Assembly: GCF_032678705.1 (NCBI RefSeq)
Contig: NZ_JAVTSS010000001.1
Coordinates: 2,418,001-2,482,000, forward strand
Origin: Pedobacter frigiditerrae
GTDB taxonomy: Bacteria > Bacteroidota > Bacteroidia > Sphingobacteriales > Sphingobacteriaceae
Length of the DNA: 64,000 bases
Reading direction: 5' to 3'
Shown: positions 7,623 through 15,861 of the stretch, in pieces
Numbering within the stretch: position 1 is the first letter of the stretch
How the letters are laid out: every line of letters begins with the position of its first letter
Translations under genes and position numbers: made by a program
The notes under the pieces: generated by a model
What the model was told of the DNA's origin: nothing
The model's database searches: none
What the model saw: the letters and a program-made list of their open reading frames with translations, nothing else

Positions 7623-8102
7623 ATGAAAACAGGAATAAAACTTTTAATCGCAGTTGTTGGTGTTACTATCCTTACTGCTTGGACAACTAACCAACTAAAC
7701 GACATTACCAAAGCAGATTGGCTAGTTGGAACATGGGAAAATAAAAACCAGAGAGGAAGTATGTATGAAACTTGGAATAAAGTAAGCGACAAGGAGCTTA
7801 AAGGAAAAAGCTACATGGTTAAAGAAAAAGATACCATTGTTTTTGAAAACTTACGATTAGTTCAGGAGCAAGATAGATTATTCTACATTCCTATACTTAG
7901 AAATCAAAATGATGGTTTGCCAGTTCGTTTTATCGCCAAAACCATTTCAGCCACACAATTGGTTTTCGAAAATCCAAAACACGACTTTCCTCAAATCATC
8001 TCTTATACAAAAATTAGTACAGACTCCTTAGTTGCTGAAATTTCGGGAACAAAAAATGGAAAAGAACGTAAGCAGACTTTCCCGATGAAACGAGTGAAAT
8101 AA
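7623..8102 (+). CDS. DUF6265-like lipocalin-fold exported protein
   Basis: 159 residues. An N-terminal hydrophobic segment (about residues 5-21) acts as a signal or anchor without an obvious lipobox. The mature part begins ADWLVGTWENKNQRGSMYETW and continues with VFENLRLVQEQDRLFYIP, then FENPKHDFPQIISY, a pattern I associate with DUF6265, predicted as a lipocalin-like barrel for a small hydrophobic ligand. It is 3 bp downstream of the VOC gene. A hairpin at 8135-8170 may end the unit. Confidence 0.7.
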   Translation: MKTGIKLLIAVVGVTILTAWTTNQLNDITKADWLVGTWENKNQRGSMYETWNKVSDKELKGKSYMVKEKDTIVFENLRLVQEQDRLFYIPILRNQNDGLPVRFIAKTISATQLVFENPKHDFPQIISYTKISTDSLVAEISGTKNGKERKQTFPMKRVK

Positions 8103-8134
8103 AGGCGGTTCATATAATTAGCAATAACTAAATA

Positions 8135-8170
8135 AAAGGTTGACAAGTTGTAATTAACGTCAGCTTTTTA
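8135..8170 (+). terminator. Possible terminator after the VOC/DUF6265 operon
   Basis: AAAAGGTTGAC and GTCAGCTTTTT can pair imperfectly around a 14-nt loop, followed by T residues. It is weaker than the other terminators in the window. The remaining ~180 bp to the next gene contain the word tagtttaggatac that also occurs at 15.5 kb. Confidence 0.4.
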
Positions 8171-8355
8171 CATTTATAGCTATGTCTAAATTTGTAGTTT
8201 AGGATACAATGTTTTTCTGACTCCTTAAGGTGTTCCCTGCAAATTCAAAAAACATTTAGCAATCAGATGATAAAGGTTTATATTCGTTTATGAAGGATAA
8301 AGCGTATTATTCCCTCAAACATTAGAGTTATAGAATAAATACCTAATTAAAAAAT

Positions 8356-9129
8356 ATGTCAATAACACAAGAATCAGAGTTAATAGGAATGAAAAAGGCA
8401 AGTGAAGCCGTTGCCTACACTTTGAAGGAAATGAGAAACTTTGCCCAAGCGGGTATGTCGACAAAGGAATTGGACAATTATGGTGGGCAAATTCTAAATG
8501 ATTTAGGTGCAAAATCGGCACCATTTTTAACTTATGGTTTTCCTGGTTGGACATGTATCAGCGTAAATAATGAATTTTGTCACGGCATACCTTCAGAAAA
8601 AAGAATACTTAAGGAAGGAGATTTAATCAACATTGATGTTTCAGCCGAATTAGGCGGTTTTTGGTCGGACAATGGAGGCTCATTTGTGATTGGTAATGAT
8701 GTAAACCAACACCAGAAATTAGTTGAAGCTTCAAAACAAATTTTACATAAAGCAATCCACCAAATAAAAGGTGGTGTTCGCATTGCAGATATTGGTTTCT
8801 TAATTGAAACTGAAGCTAAAAAAAGAGGTTACAGGGTTATAAAAAACTTAACGGGCCATGGCATTGGAAGAAGCTTGCACGAAGCACCTAGCGAAATAGC
8901 AAATTATAGAGATAAATATAATTTAACAAGGTTTAAGAAAAATTCAGTTGTTGCAATTGAGACGTTTATTTCAACAACTTCTACCTATGCCGAAACCTTG
9001 CAAGATGGATGGACAATGGTGGGTAATATGGGTGGTTTTATGGCGCAACACGAGCATACTATTGTGGTTACTGATGGCAAACCACTCATATTAACAGAAA
9101 TGAATGATATATGGAATTTATCACAATAA
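8356..9129 (+). CDS. map: Type I methionine aminopeptidase, probable paralogue
   Basis: 257 residues. It removes the initiator methionine from new proteins with a two-metal site. All five ligands are present: Asp94 (INIDVSAEL), Asp105 (FWSDNGG), His168 (LTGHGIGRSLHEAP), Glu202 (VVAIETF) and Glu233 (QHEHTIVV). The substrate-contact His76 lies in FCHGIPS. In this phylum the housekeeping map normally lies between secY and infA in the ribosomal protein operon, so this isolated copy is likely a second one. It is followed one base later by a bleomycin-resistance-like VOC gene. Extra Map copies can give tolerance to Map inhibitors; here that is only a suggestion. Confidence 0.88.
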   Translation: MSITQESELIGMKKASEAVAYTLKEMRNFAQAGMSTKELDNYGGQILNDLGAKSAPFLTYGFPGWTCISVNNEFCHGIPSEKRILKEGDLINIDVSAELGGFWSDNGGSFVIGNDVNQHQKLVEASKQILHKAIHQIKGGVRIADIGFLIETEAKKRGYRVIKNLTGHGIGRSLHEAPSEIANYRDKYNLTRFKKNSVVAIETFISTTSTYAETLQDGWTMVGNMGGFMAQHEHTIVVTDGKPLILTEMNDIWNLSQ

Positions 9130-9130
9130 A

Positions 9131-9493
9131 ATGAAGTTCGAAAAACTAGTCCCTAATATTTTCTATAAAGACATAAGAGATGGTTTAAAAATGTTTGTAG
9201 ACTGCCTTGGTTTTACCATTGGACATACTGATTTAAATTCACAACAACCCTTATGTGTTTTAGATAAAGATGGCTTGAGAATAAATCTTTTTCAAAGCAC
9301 TAAATTTGCGAAGGAACATCATCCAGAATTTAGGTTAGAGACTAAAAACATTGAAGGAGTTTATGAAAAAGTCTCTCAATCACATCCAGAATTCCTTCAT
9401 CCAAATCTTAGTAAAATCACACTTCGTCCTTGGGGTGCAAAAGAATTTGCCTTAATGGATAATCAAGTGGGTGTTATTATTCAGGAGTGGTAA
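9131..9493 (+). CDS. VOC family protein resembling bleomycin-resistance proteins
   Basis: 120 residues from the ATG at 9131, one base after the map stop (TAA-A-ATG). The frame extends upstream into map, but only this start gives the expected MKFEKLVPNIFYKDI opening. FVDCLGF corresponds to the FY helix, and the end WGAKEFALMDNQVGVIIQEW has the family's RPWGxxEFxxxD signature common to Ble-type drug-binding proteins. These sequester rather than degrade ligands. The ligand is unknown. Coupling with map suggests a joint protective or detoxifying function, which is inference. Confidence 0.75.
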   Translation: MKFEKLVPNIFYKDIRDGLKMFVDCLGFTIGHTDLNSQQPLCVLDKDGLRINLFQSTKFAKEHHPEFRLETKNIEGVYEKVSQSHPEFLHPNLSKITLRPWGAKEFALMDNQVGVIIQEW

Positions 9494-9528
9494 GTTAATA
9501 AGTTTGGCCGTAATTAATCATAGAAGAT

Positions 9529-9798
9529 ATGACTATAATTGAAATTAAGGAAATAGAAGACCGGTATAAAATGGCTTCGCCTGTTCCATGGAAATCTTTA
9601 ATTGAAGGACGCGATGTAGAAAGCGGGGACAGTTTTATAATGACAGGTGTTGCTGAAGGCGAAGATATTTGGAGAGAGAAAAGAGGCGAAGATATTTATT
9701 TAACTGGCGCAACAACTGCAGATCAAGACTTTATTGCACACGCTAGAGAAGATATTCCAAAATTAATATCTGAAATTAAGAGACTAAAATCAAAATGA
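9529..9798 (+). CDS. Small hypothetical protein with TGATTADQDFIAHAREDIP motif
   Basis: 89 residues, acidic, with no signal. The stretch ADQDFIAHAREDIPKLISEI near the C-terminus resembles small proteins common in phages and actinobacteria (Ea22-like), whose function is not established. The middle has two GED-I repeats (GEGEDIWREKRGEDIY). Its stop overlaps the next start (ATGA at 9795), so the pair is translationally coupled. Confidence 0.6.
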   Translation: MTIIEIKEIEDRYKMASPVPWKSLIEGRDVESGDSFIMTGVAEGEDIWREKRGEDIYLTGATTADQDFIAHAREDIPKLISEIKRLKSK

Positions 9799-10190
9799 TG
9801 CATCAACCTTATGAACTTAGATTAAATCACAAAGCAGATTTTAGAGTCAAATACAACTTTAAAAAACCTGAAGATGGCGGTAGGCAAACTGGAGAACCCT
9901 ATCAAGGAATTCGTTCAGATTTCTCCTATGCCGAAGAGACAGGAAATGGGATGTATATGATTTGGCCAGAATTTGAGGATAAAAATGGGGATGTGTTACT
10001 TTATAACGATAAGCCAGTTCCCAATTCTGGAACTGCAAGAATGTGGATTATTAATAATCAAATGAGACCTTTTCATTATGAAAAAATTAAAGTTGGCATC
10101 AAAGGACATTTTAGAGAGGGAGGTTTATTCTCAGCAGATTGCGAAGTTATTGAAATATTAGATTTGAAAACAAACCCTATTGAATTTTAA
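9795..10190 (+). CDS. Small protein with possible EF-Tu C-terminal-like beta barrel
   Basis: 131 residues, cytosolic. The end HYEKIKVGIKGHFREGGLF followed by ADCEVIEIL resembles the final strands of EF-Tu domain 3, and FSYAEETGNGMYMIWPEF could supply the earlier strands. Stand-alone proteins of this shape occur in several bacteria without known function. The assignment is a fold guess. It overlaps the preceding gene by 4 bp and forms a two-gene unit with it. Confidence 0.5.
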   Translation: MMHQPYELRLNHKADFRVKYNFKKPEDGGRQTGEPYQGIRSDFSYAEETGNGMYMIWPEFEDKNGDVLLYNDKPVPNSGTARMWIINNQMRPFHYEKIKVGIKGHFREGGLFSADCEVIEILDLKTNPIEF

Positions 10191-10231
10191 TAATTGATAA
10201 TTCCATATATTAGTTCATCAAATCTCCCAAA

Positions 10232-10960
10232 ATGAAGAAACTATTCCTATCCATATTCGGTTTAATTCTGCTTTCGAGTTTTACATTCATTAATGACATT
10301 AAAAAGAAGGCAGTTATAGTTTGGCAACCATCTCATCAAACAGATACTGGCGTAGATTTTAGTGAAGCCAAAACTTGCAATGGCATAGTTGAAGTTGCAA
10401 TGGCAAGCAAACCAAAGCTAAAAGAATATAAAGTTTGGAGTTTAGGAAAGGAGAACCTACACCATCCAAATGTAGGTAGCAATACAATTATTGAACATAC
10501 ATCATCAATAATAGATGGTAAAATATCTGGTTACGCTTATGAATTGCAAGAATCTAATAAAAGAAAACCAGATGTTTTTATTGCGGTTCATAACAATGGT
10601 GGCACCAAACGGAATGCAATTTGGGGTTTTATCCATGATGGCGACCAATACGAAGCAGAGAACAGAGAATTGGCTGCAAGATTAATTGCTGCAGTTAGTG
10701 CAGTTACAACTTTAGAAAATAGAGGTGTTCAGTTAGATAGCTCAACGGGCAGGAATGATTACACCTGTAAAAGCACTGGCAAAAAAGCATTTTACAGCCT
10801 TGATGAGCATATAAATACTGCTAAATATCGAGTACTTTTAGAAGTTGGAGACAATGGAGTTAGTAAAGAATTTTTAGAAAACCCTGATAATCAGAAAAAA
10901 ATGGGTGAAGCGATTAAGGCAGAATTGGTTAAATGGTTAGCTGAGAAAAATATGAACTAG
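10232..10960 (+). CDS. Exported N-acetylmuramoyl-L-alanine amidase-like protein
   Basis: 242 residues. A signal peptide covers about residues 1-20. The zinc amidase (Amidase_3) landmarks are present in divergent form: WQPSHQTDTG (His35, where the family has DPGHGG), a Glu near 88 in NTIIEHTS, IAVHNNGG (His120) and LLEVGDNG (catalytic-type Glu204). The enzyme would cut the amide between MurNAc and L-Ala of peptidoglycan in the periplasm. It has no SPOR or LysM targeting domain. The first motif is unusual for the family, so activity on a different glycopeptide is possible. Confidence 0.65.
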   Translation: MKKLFLSIFGLILLSSFTFINDIKKKAVIVWQPSHQTDTGVDFSEAKTCNGIVEVAMASKPKLKEYKVWSLGKENLHHPNVGSNTIIEHTSSIIDGKISGYAYELQESNKRKPDVFIAVHNNGGTKRNAIWGFIHDGDQYEAENRELAARLIAAVSAVTTLENRGVQLDSSTGRNDYTCKSTGKKAFYSLDEHINTAKYRVLLEVGDNGVSKEFLENPDNQKKMGEAIKAELVKWLAEKNMN

Positions 10961-10992
10961 TTGAGTTGTTTAGTATTATTTTATAAAACAAC

Positions 10993-11016
10993 TTGTAACG
11001 AGTTTATCTATTTTGC
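10993..11016 (+). promoter_or_regulatory. Probable promoter of the YciI-like gene
   Basis: TTG at 10993-10995 and TATTTTGC at 11009-11016 resemble the -33/-7 elements. The -7 box lacks one T. The start codon is 32 bp downstream. Confidence 0.3.
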
Positions 11017-11047
11017 ATCCAACTATTAATTTAAATCAAAAAATATC

Positions 11048-11509
11048 ATGAAAAAATTAATACTCTTAATTTTTTGTCTTGCAATAGGCATAAATGTAAA
11101 TGCTCAAGAGAAAAAAACAAATCCAAGTTACGATGCTGCATTAGCAAAAAAGTATGAAGCAGACGATAATGGAATGAAAATGTATATTTTGGTTATTTTC
11201 AAAACTGGTGCCAACACTACGGCAACAAAACTAGAATCAGATAGTGCATTTGCAGGTCACATGGCAAATATGGGTAAATTGGTTAAGGAGAACAAACTAA
11301 TTGTTGCTGGTCCGATGGGTAAAAATGATAAAAACTACAGAGGAATATTTATTTTAAATACTAAATCTATAGAAGAAGCAAAAGCAATTTTGGCTACTGA
11401 CCCTGCTGTAAAAGCAAAATTATTAGATGCAGATTTATTTAATTGGTACGGCTCTGCTGCTCTTGCTGCGTATTTAACTGAAGTTGATAAAGTGAGGAAA
11501 TTTAAATGA
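11048..11509 (+). CDS. Secreted YciI-like protein
   Basis: 153 residues. A signal peptide ends near NVNAQ (residues 1-20). The mature protein has the YciI/ferredoxin-like fold pattern: MYILVIFKTG, FAGHMANMGKLVKENKLIVAGPM, YRGIFILNTKSIEEAKAIL and TDPAVKAKL, then a C-terminal YGSAALAAYL helix. Periplasmic YciI relatives are frequent in Bacteroidota and their role is unknown; cytosolic members have weak catalytic activity with a conserved His-Asp pair. Not obviously in an operon. Confidence 0.72.
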   Translation: MKKLILLIFCLAIGINVNAQEKKTNPSYDAALAKKYEADDNGMKMYILVIFKTGANTTATKLESDSAFAGHMANMGKLVKENKLIVAGPMGKNDKNYRGIFILNTKSIEEAKAILATDPAVKAKLLDADLFNWYGSAALAAYLTEVDKVRKFK

Positions 11510-11526
11510 TAGCAATAGACACAAGG

Positions 11527-11628
11527 AAAAAGTTCATTAGTTCAGAGGAAAAGTTCATTAGTTCAATAGTTCATTAGCCTAACCCAATGAACAAATGACA
11601 CCAATGAACAAATGATACTAGTGAACCA
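11527..11628. repeat. TTCATTAG/AATGAAC word array at the 3' end of cydB
   Basis: About eight degenerate copies of TTCATTAG or its complement lie here. Plus-sense copies come first (11530-11576) and complementary AATGAACAAATGA copies follow (11585-11625), so the array can fold on itself. It fills the space between the convergent yciI-like and cydB genes and may serve as a terminator. Confidence 0.5.
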
Positions 11629-11631
11629 ATC

Positions 11632-12636
11632 TTATTCTTCTTTCTGTTGAAACTTATAAAACAAATATCCCAAGAAAGGCAAAATTAAAAAGCTACCTAA
11701 AACCAATGCCCAGCCTAAACTTTCTACCGTTTTAATTGGAGCCATGGTTTCATAAAGTGAAATGGTATCTCCATTTTTAAGTCTGATGAAGTTTGGAAAG
11801 TGCGCATAACTAATCGCTACCAAAATCATGGTAACCTGAAAACCGGCTAAGATTCGTAATACTTTTGTTTTTCCTTTTAACAATAAATACCATAGTAAAA
11901 CCAGCGATAAACTTGCCAAAATTACAGCCAGTAAAGCAACATCATTTTGAAAAACCCAAGTCATTAAGGGAACATCTTCAAAATAAGCAGCCGTAAAAAC
12001 CATCGCACCAAAAATCACTGCACCAACATTCATAAATTCCGCTTTTTTGATGAAGCGTTTTTTATCTTCATCAGCCTTGCTCTCTCCTATTAAATAAATA
12101 GCAGCTAGAAAGCCACATAATGTTACTGTAAACAAACCAACTGCAATAGAGAACCAATTTAACCAGCTATAAACATAAGCGCTTACAAAGTCTGTGGCTT
12201 GCGTATCTATTTTGCCTGAAAGTACACTCCCAGCTATAATGCCCAAGAACAAAGGCGTAATGAAACTAGAGTAAATGAAAATCTTATTATAAACTTCCTG
12301 CATTTGGTCTTTAACAGCATCGTAATGCCTAAACACAAAAGCTGTTCCCCTTGCTATAATTCCTATTAACATAATCGCTAAAGGAATATGCAGATAAACC
12401 GACATGGTAGTGTATATTTTGGGGAAAGCAACAAACAAAATTACAATGGTAATAATTAACCACATATGATTCGCTTCCCAAACCGGACCAATAGCTTGGT
12501 TCATCGTTTTACGAGTTTTACTTCTATTTTTTTGAGAAGTAAACAGTTCAATAATTCCTGCTCCAAAATCAGCCCCGCCTAACAAAAAATAAAGCAGAAT
12601 AGCCAAGCACAAAAATATGATGATTACAAAATCCAT
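11632..12636 (-). CDS. cydB: Cytochrome bd ubiquinol oxidase subunit II
   Basis: 334 residues, about eight to nine transmembrane helices. It opens with DFVIIIFLCLAILLYFLLGG and ADFGAGI, the typical CydB start, followed by MNQAIGPVWEANHMWLI with the conserved WEANHxW motif. The subunit supports the CydA heme subunit in oxygen reduction by quinol at high affinity under low oxygen. Its ATG is 2 bp beyond the cydA stop, so the pair is one operon. No CydX or cydDC genes are adjacent; the ABC exporter at 26.9 kb is of another type. Confidence 0.95.
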   Translation of the reverse strand: MDFVIIIFLCLAILLYFLLGGADFGAGIIELFTSQKNRSKTRKTMNQAIGPVWEANHMWLIITIVILFVAFPKIYTTMSVYLHIPLAIMLIGIIARGTAFVFRHYDAVKDQMQEVYNKIFIYSSFITPLFLGIIAGSVLSGKIDTQATDFVSAYVYSWLNWFSIAVGLFTVTLCGFLAAIYLIGESKADEDKKRFIKKAEFMNVGAVIFGAMVFTAAYFEDVPLMTWVFQNDVALLAVILASLSLVLLWYLLLKGKTKVLRILAGFQVTMILVAISYAHFPNFIRLKNGDTISLYETMAPIKTVESLGWALVLGSFLILPFLGYLFYKFQQKEE

Positions 12637-12638
12637 AA

Positions 12639-13976
12639 TTAATTTGCTTTAGCTTGAGTTGAAACTGCTGGTTGACTATATAAAGTAGGTACCATTTTTA
12701 TTTGTCGATATAACAAAAAGATAACGATGACATTTAATGATGCATAAATGACGGAGAAAAGATAAAAAGACCAAGCAATTCCTGGCATTGGCGTAACGGC
12801 GTCTCTAGTACGCATAACACCATAGATTATCCACGGTTGCCTACCAACTTCTGTAACTACCCAACCTGCCTCTAAAGCGATATAACCTAGTGGTATGGCA
12901 AGCACGAATAACTTCAAAACCCATCTCCTATCCAAGATGGATTTTTTACGTAAAAGAAGGGCAAAGTAAATTAGTGAAATAAGTACCAACAAACTTCCTA
13001 TGCCTACCATAATCTGAAATGCGTAATGAGTTACCGCAACTGGCGGATGTTCATCTGCAGGGATTTTATCCAAACCTTTTACCTCCGATTTAAAATCTCC
13101 ATAAGCTAAGAAACTTAAAGCCCCAGGGATTTCTAGGGCATATTTAACCGTTTTATCTTTTTCATTTACAACACCACCGATCAATAAAGGCGCTGGTTTT
13201 TGGGTTTCATACAAAGCTTCCATTGCTGCAAGCTTAGCAGGTTGCCTTTTTGCCACATCTTTTGCAGAAATATCTCCACTTATAGGTTGCAGAACGGCAC
13301 AAACTGTTGCAAAAGTAACGGCAATCTTGAAGGCTTTATAATGAAAATCTGCATTCTGTTTTCTTAAAATCATTAAAGCATGTACACCTGCAACTGCAAA
13401 ACCTGTAGCGGTAAACGCAGCCAAACACATGTGTAAAGCCTGACTAAACCAAGCTTTATTAAACATTGCCGCTATTGGGTCTATGTTTAGGTATTCGCCA
13501 TTTACAAAGTCAAAACCAGCCGGACTGTTCATCCAAGCATTTGCAGCAACCACTAAAATCCCTGATGCTAATCCGCTTACGCCAACTACAACACCAGTAA
13601 ACCAATGAAACCATTTATTAAGTTTATTCCAACCGTATAAGAAAAAGCCTAAGGCAATGGCTTCTATGAAAAAAGCAGTTCCTTCCAAGGAGAACGGCAT
13701 TCCGAAAATCGGTCCTGCATGTTCCATGAACTTTGGCCAAAGTAAACCCAATTCGAACGAAAGCATTGTTCCGGATACTGCTCCAGTTGCAAAAAATATC
13801 GCTACTCCCTTACTCCAAGCTTTAGTGATATCTCTATAAACTTCGTTTTTAGTTCTTAACCATTTGTAATGCGATACCGCCATAAAAAATGGCATCACCA
13901 TTCCAATACAAGCGTAAATAATATGAAAGCCTAAAGACAAGGCCATTTGTGAGCGGGCGGCTAAAAAATCATCCAT
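12639..13976 (-). CDS. cydA: Cytochrome bd ubiquinol oxidase subunit I
   Basis: 445 residues from ATG at 13976 (MDDFLAARSQMALSLGFH). The open frame extends to a TTG at 14000, but that codon lies inside the -7 promoter box, and CydA proteins of this group begin MDDFLAARSQ. Visible are the heme ligand His18, the second histidine in FSQALHMCLA, the GRQPW motif and a short Q-loop region, all typical. It oxidises quinol at the periplasmic side and reduces oxygen to water, generating proton motive force, and tolerates low oxygen. First gene of cydAB. Confidence 0.95.
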   Translation of the reverse strand: MDDFLAARSQMALSLGFHIIYACIGMVMPFFMAVSHYKWLRTKNEVYRDITKAWSKGVAIFFATGAVSGTMLSFELGLLWPKFMEHAGPIFGMPFSLEGTAFFIEAIALGFFLYGWNKLNKWFHWFTGVVVGVSGLASGILVVAANAWMNSPAGFDFVNGEYLNIDPIAAMFNKAWFSQALHMCLAAFTATGFAVAGVHALMILRKQNADFHYKAFKIAVTFATVCAVLQPISGDISAKDVAKRQPAKLAAMEALYETQKPAPLLIGGVVNEKDKTVKYALEIPGALSFLAYGDFKSEVKGLDKIPADEHPPVAVTHYAFQIMVGIGSLLVLISLIYFALLLRKKSILDRRWVLKLFVLAIPLGYIALEAGWVVTEVGRQPWIIYGVMRTRDAVTPMPGIAWSFYLFSVIYASLNVIVIFLLYRQIKMVPTLYSQPAVSTQAKAN

Positions 13977-13996
13977 AGAAAAGGGATTTTGATAGA

Positions 13997-14005
13997 ACAA
14001 ATATA
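13997..14005 (-). promoter_or_regulatory. cydAB promoter -7 box
   Basis: On the minus strand the sequence reads TATATTTGT, a perfect TAnnTTTG. Transcription would begin near 13991, leaving a leader of about 15 nt before the ATG at 13976. This fixes the start of cydA. Confidence 0.55.
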
Positions 14006-14087
14006 CCCGATAGAATTTTGAATTCTTTAGCTATCAGCAAAATAGCAAGGAAAATTTTAATATAGAATGTTTATAAATTGCGAAGAA

Positions 14088-14148
14088 AGTTTGGAGTAAA
14101 AAGTTGAGCGTTTGGAGTAAGGCGACTCCCAACTCTCAACTCCAAACT
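14088..14148. repeat. Self-complementary TTTGGAGT/ACTCCAAA word repeat
   Basis: AGTTTGGAGT at 14088 and 14109 is complementary to ACTCCAAACT at 14139-14148, with GTTGAG/CTCAAC between. The foldback lies 6 bp past the stop of the metallo-hydrolase gene and may act as its terminator. Confidence 0.5.
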
Positions 14149-14153
14149 AATTA

Positions 14154-15053
14154 TTAACCTACTGTCAGTTCCGTATAAGCAGCGGTTAAACTACGCACAA
14201 TACCATCGCCTTGCCACTCGGGTGCACCAGGGATTGTGGTTGCCTTTAAAATTTCTTCCTTAGTTTTACCAGCTGTCATTTCTGCTTTCACAAAAGTCAT
14301 CAGACTTTCTAAATAATTTCTAAATGCTTTTACATTTTCTTTATCGCCAATCACTTTTTCAGGGTCTAAACTATGCCCAGTAATTACGATGGTATCCTTA
14401 TCAAATTGATTATAAATTTTATCCAATGCAGTAATCCAATTGCCAATGTGTGCCCCATTTTCTTTGTCTATATAAGGAAAGCGACGATTAAATACTAAAT
14501 CGCCCACGTGTACAATGTTTGCGTTTTCGAAATGATAAACCACATCGCCATTGGTATGACCAGAACCATAATAGTAAGAACTGATTTTTTCTTTACCCAC
14601 AGGCGCTTTCCAACCTTTACCAAAAGTTACATCAGGATAAAGCTGTTTATCTTCGCTCTTAGCTTTTTCTGCAGCTAATTTCATATTCACTAATGCATTT
14701 TGATGGGCAACAACGTGCTCTGCCAAGCCCTTAAATGCAATGTTACCAGCAGTATGATCGCCGTGATGATGAGTGTTCAGTAAATACTTAAATGGTTTTT
14801 CTCCTAACTTTTTCAATTCCTCTATTACGTGAGGTGCAGAAGCTGGAAACTGTGAATCTACTACCACAAAACCACTCGAACCATTTAACCAAGCAATAGT
14901 CCCACCTTGTTCAGTAAAGATGCCTACATCGTTTCTTAAAGCTTTAAACTGGTAAGCTCTAGCAAAATTTGTATTGGCAAAAACATCACCTTTGTAAAAG
15001 GCAAGCACAGCTGCAGCCAATGCCGAGTTTTGAATAAATTTTCTTCTTTCCAT
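14154..15053 (-). CDS. Exported MBL-fold metallo-hydrolase
   Basis: 299 residues. The N-terminus MERRKFIQNSALAAAVLAFY is a signal peptide with a paired arginine, compatible with Tat export, cut near VFANT. The zinc motif NTHHHGDHTAGN gives His95, His97, Asp99 and His100. Later ligands are SGHTNGDVVYHF, VHVGDLVFN and ITGHS. The overall pattern is that of periplasmic MBL hydrolases related to SoxH/quinoprotein-relay proteins rather than true beta-lactamases. The substrate is unknown. The neighbouring small gene upstream ends 59 bp before its start. Confidence 0.8.
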   Translation of the reverse strand: MERRKFIQNSALAAAVLAFYKGDVFANTNFARAYQFKALRNDVGIFTEQGGTIAWLNGSSGFVVVDSQFPASAPHVIEELKKLGEKPFKYLLNTHHHGDHTAGNIAFKGLAEHVVAHQNALVNMKLAAEKAKSEDKQLYPDVTFGKGWKAPVGKEKISSYYYGSGHTNGDVVYHFENANIVHVGDLVFNRRFPYIDKENGAHIGNWITALDKIYNQFDKDTIVITGHSLDPEKVIGDKENVKAFRNYLESLMTFVKAEMTAGKTKEEILKATTIPGAPEWQGDGIVRSLTAAYTELTVG

Positions 15054-15112
15054 AATAGGGATAAATTAAAAAACCACGAACTATGTCGTGGTTTAAATAT
15101 AATAATTTTAGG

Positions 15113-15319
15113 TTAAACTCCGCTTCCAGGAATTGTACCAGGTTCGTGACCATCTCCAAAAGCATTGTTAGTGCGACCGTGCTTTTTTTCGAAATTGCTA
15201 GTCATGTTAGATGAAGAATTTTTTTCAATATTCTCCTCGTTTCTAGGTGTTTCTTGATTGGTATCCGTTACAGTTGCATCTTTTTTGATGGTGCTGTCTT
15301 TTTTATCTTTAGTTTCCAT
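15113..15319 (-). CDS. Small hydrophilic hypothetical protein
   Basis: 68 residues, no Trp or Cys, rich in Lys, Asn, Glu, Ser and Thr, probably disordered. The C-terminal part NNAFGDGHEPGTIPGSGV is Gly/Pro-rich and might be a short binding motif. ATG start and a clean stop; codon use resembles its neighbours. I recognise no family. It is the only frame in this segment. Confidence 0.5.
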   Translation of the reverse strand: METKDKKDSTIKKDATVTDTNQETPRNEENIEKNSSSNMTSNFEKKHGRTNNAFGDGHEPGTIPGSGV

Positions 15320-15388
15320 AACATTTGTTTTAAATAGATATGCTTAACTAACAATGGATGGAAATGTTTTGTTTTTGATTTTTGAGTC

Positions 15389-15430
15389 ATCCGATGAATA
15401 TTAGAAAGTTGCCCATATTCATCGGATGAC
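15389..15430. repeat. REP-like hairpin, copy 1 (GTCATCCGATGAATAT)
   Basis: Perfect 16-bp arms GTCATCCGATGAATAT and ATATTCATCGGATGAC enclose a ~10-nt loop, followed by taattaatct. The same arms, a different loop and a similar 3' flank recur at 32379-32422. Confidence 0.75.
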
Positions 15431-15754
15431 TAATTAATCTCCTAGTTTATTAAATACTTGGCAAATTATTTGAAAAGCAAAAGATTTGCAGCTATTAATG
15501 TTCAGTCCTGCCAATGCTGCAATTCCCGATGAAGAATCGGGAGATTTCCGCGTATGTCAGGTTTAGGATACGTAGATTTCTGCTGCTATTTAGGTTTGCA
15601 CCTAGCAGTTGCCAAGAACCAGCAACTTTGTTAAATAAACTCGATTGAAGCGGAAATACTTTTTGTCATGCTGAGCGTAGTCGAAGCACAAAAAGATTGA
15701 AGCGCAAAGCGGGGCTGCAGAACCTATGGAACAGCATCATTGATTTTCAAAACC

Positions 15755-15785
15755 AAAAAGCCTTAACAATTATGTTAAGGCTTTG
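15755..15785 (-). terminator. Terminator downstream of the cysteine desulfurase gene
   Basis: AAAGCCTTAACA and TGTTAAGGCTTT are perfect complements around a 4-nt loop; on the minus strand a run of T follows. It lies about 80 bp past the desulfurase stop. Confidence 0.65.
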
Positions 15786-15861
15786 AATTTATCTTAGTGA
15801 CTTCGCTACGCTACCGATGTAAAATCGGCACAAGTCTGAATGACAAAACAATTAATGACGA

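Larger units (their letters stand above)
15320..15861. repeat. Intergenic block with several palindromic repeats
   Basis: There is no gene. From left to right: the hairpin GTCATCCGATGAATAT...ATATTCATCGGATGAC (15389-15430); TCCCGAT...ATCGGGA (15524-15542); tcaggtttaggatac and tgctgctattt (15556-15595); CTGAGCGTAGTCGAAG (15671-15686), a dispersed repeat seen reversed at 31.9 kb; and the terminator at 15757-15784. A second copy of the first hairpin is at 32.4 kb. Confidence 0.6.

Noticed and set aside
8321..8345. GTTATAG followed by AATAAA resembles the cassette boundary at 4949
   Set aside because: No complementary end or foldback is found after the following genes, so the 7-base match is not enough.
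11527..11628. Short direct words that could suggest a CRISPR array
   Set aside because: Copies are 8-13 bp, degenerate and in both orientations, spacing is irregular and no cas genes are present.
14154..15053. Metallo-beta-lactamase antibiotic resistance gene
   Set aside because: The ligand pattern and length fit periplasmic MBL hydrolases in general; no class B lactamase hallmark beyond HxHxDH is seen.
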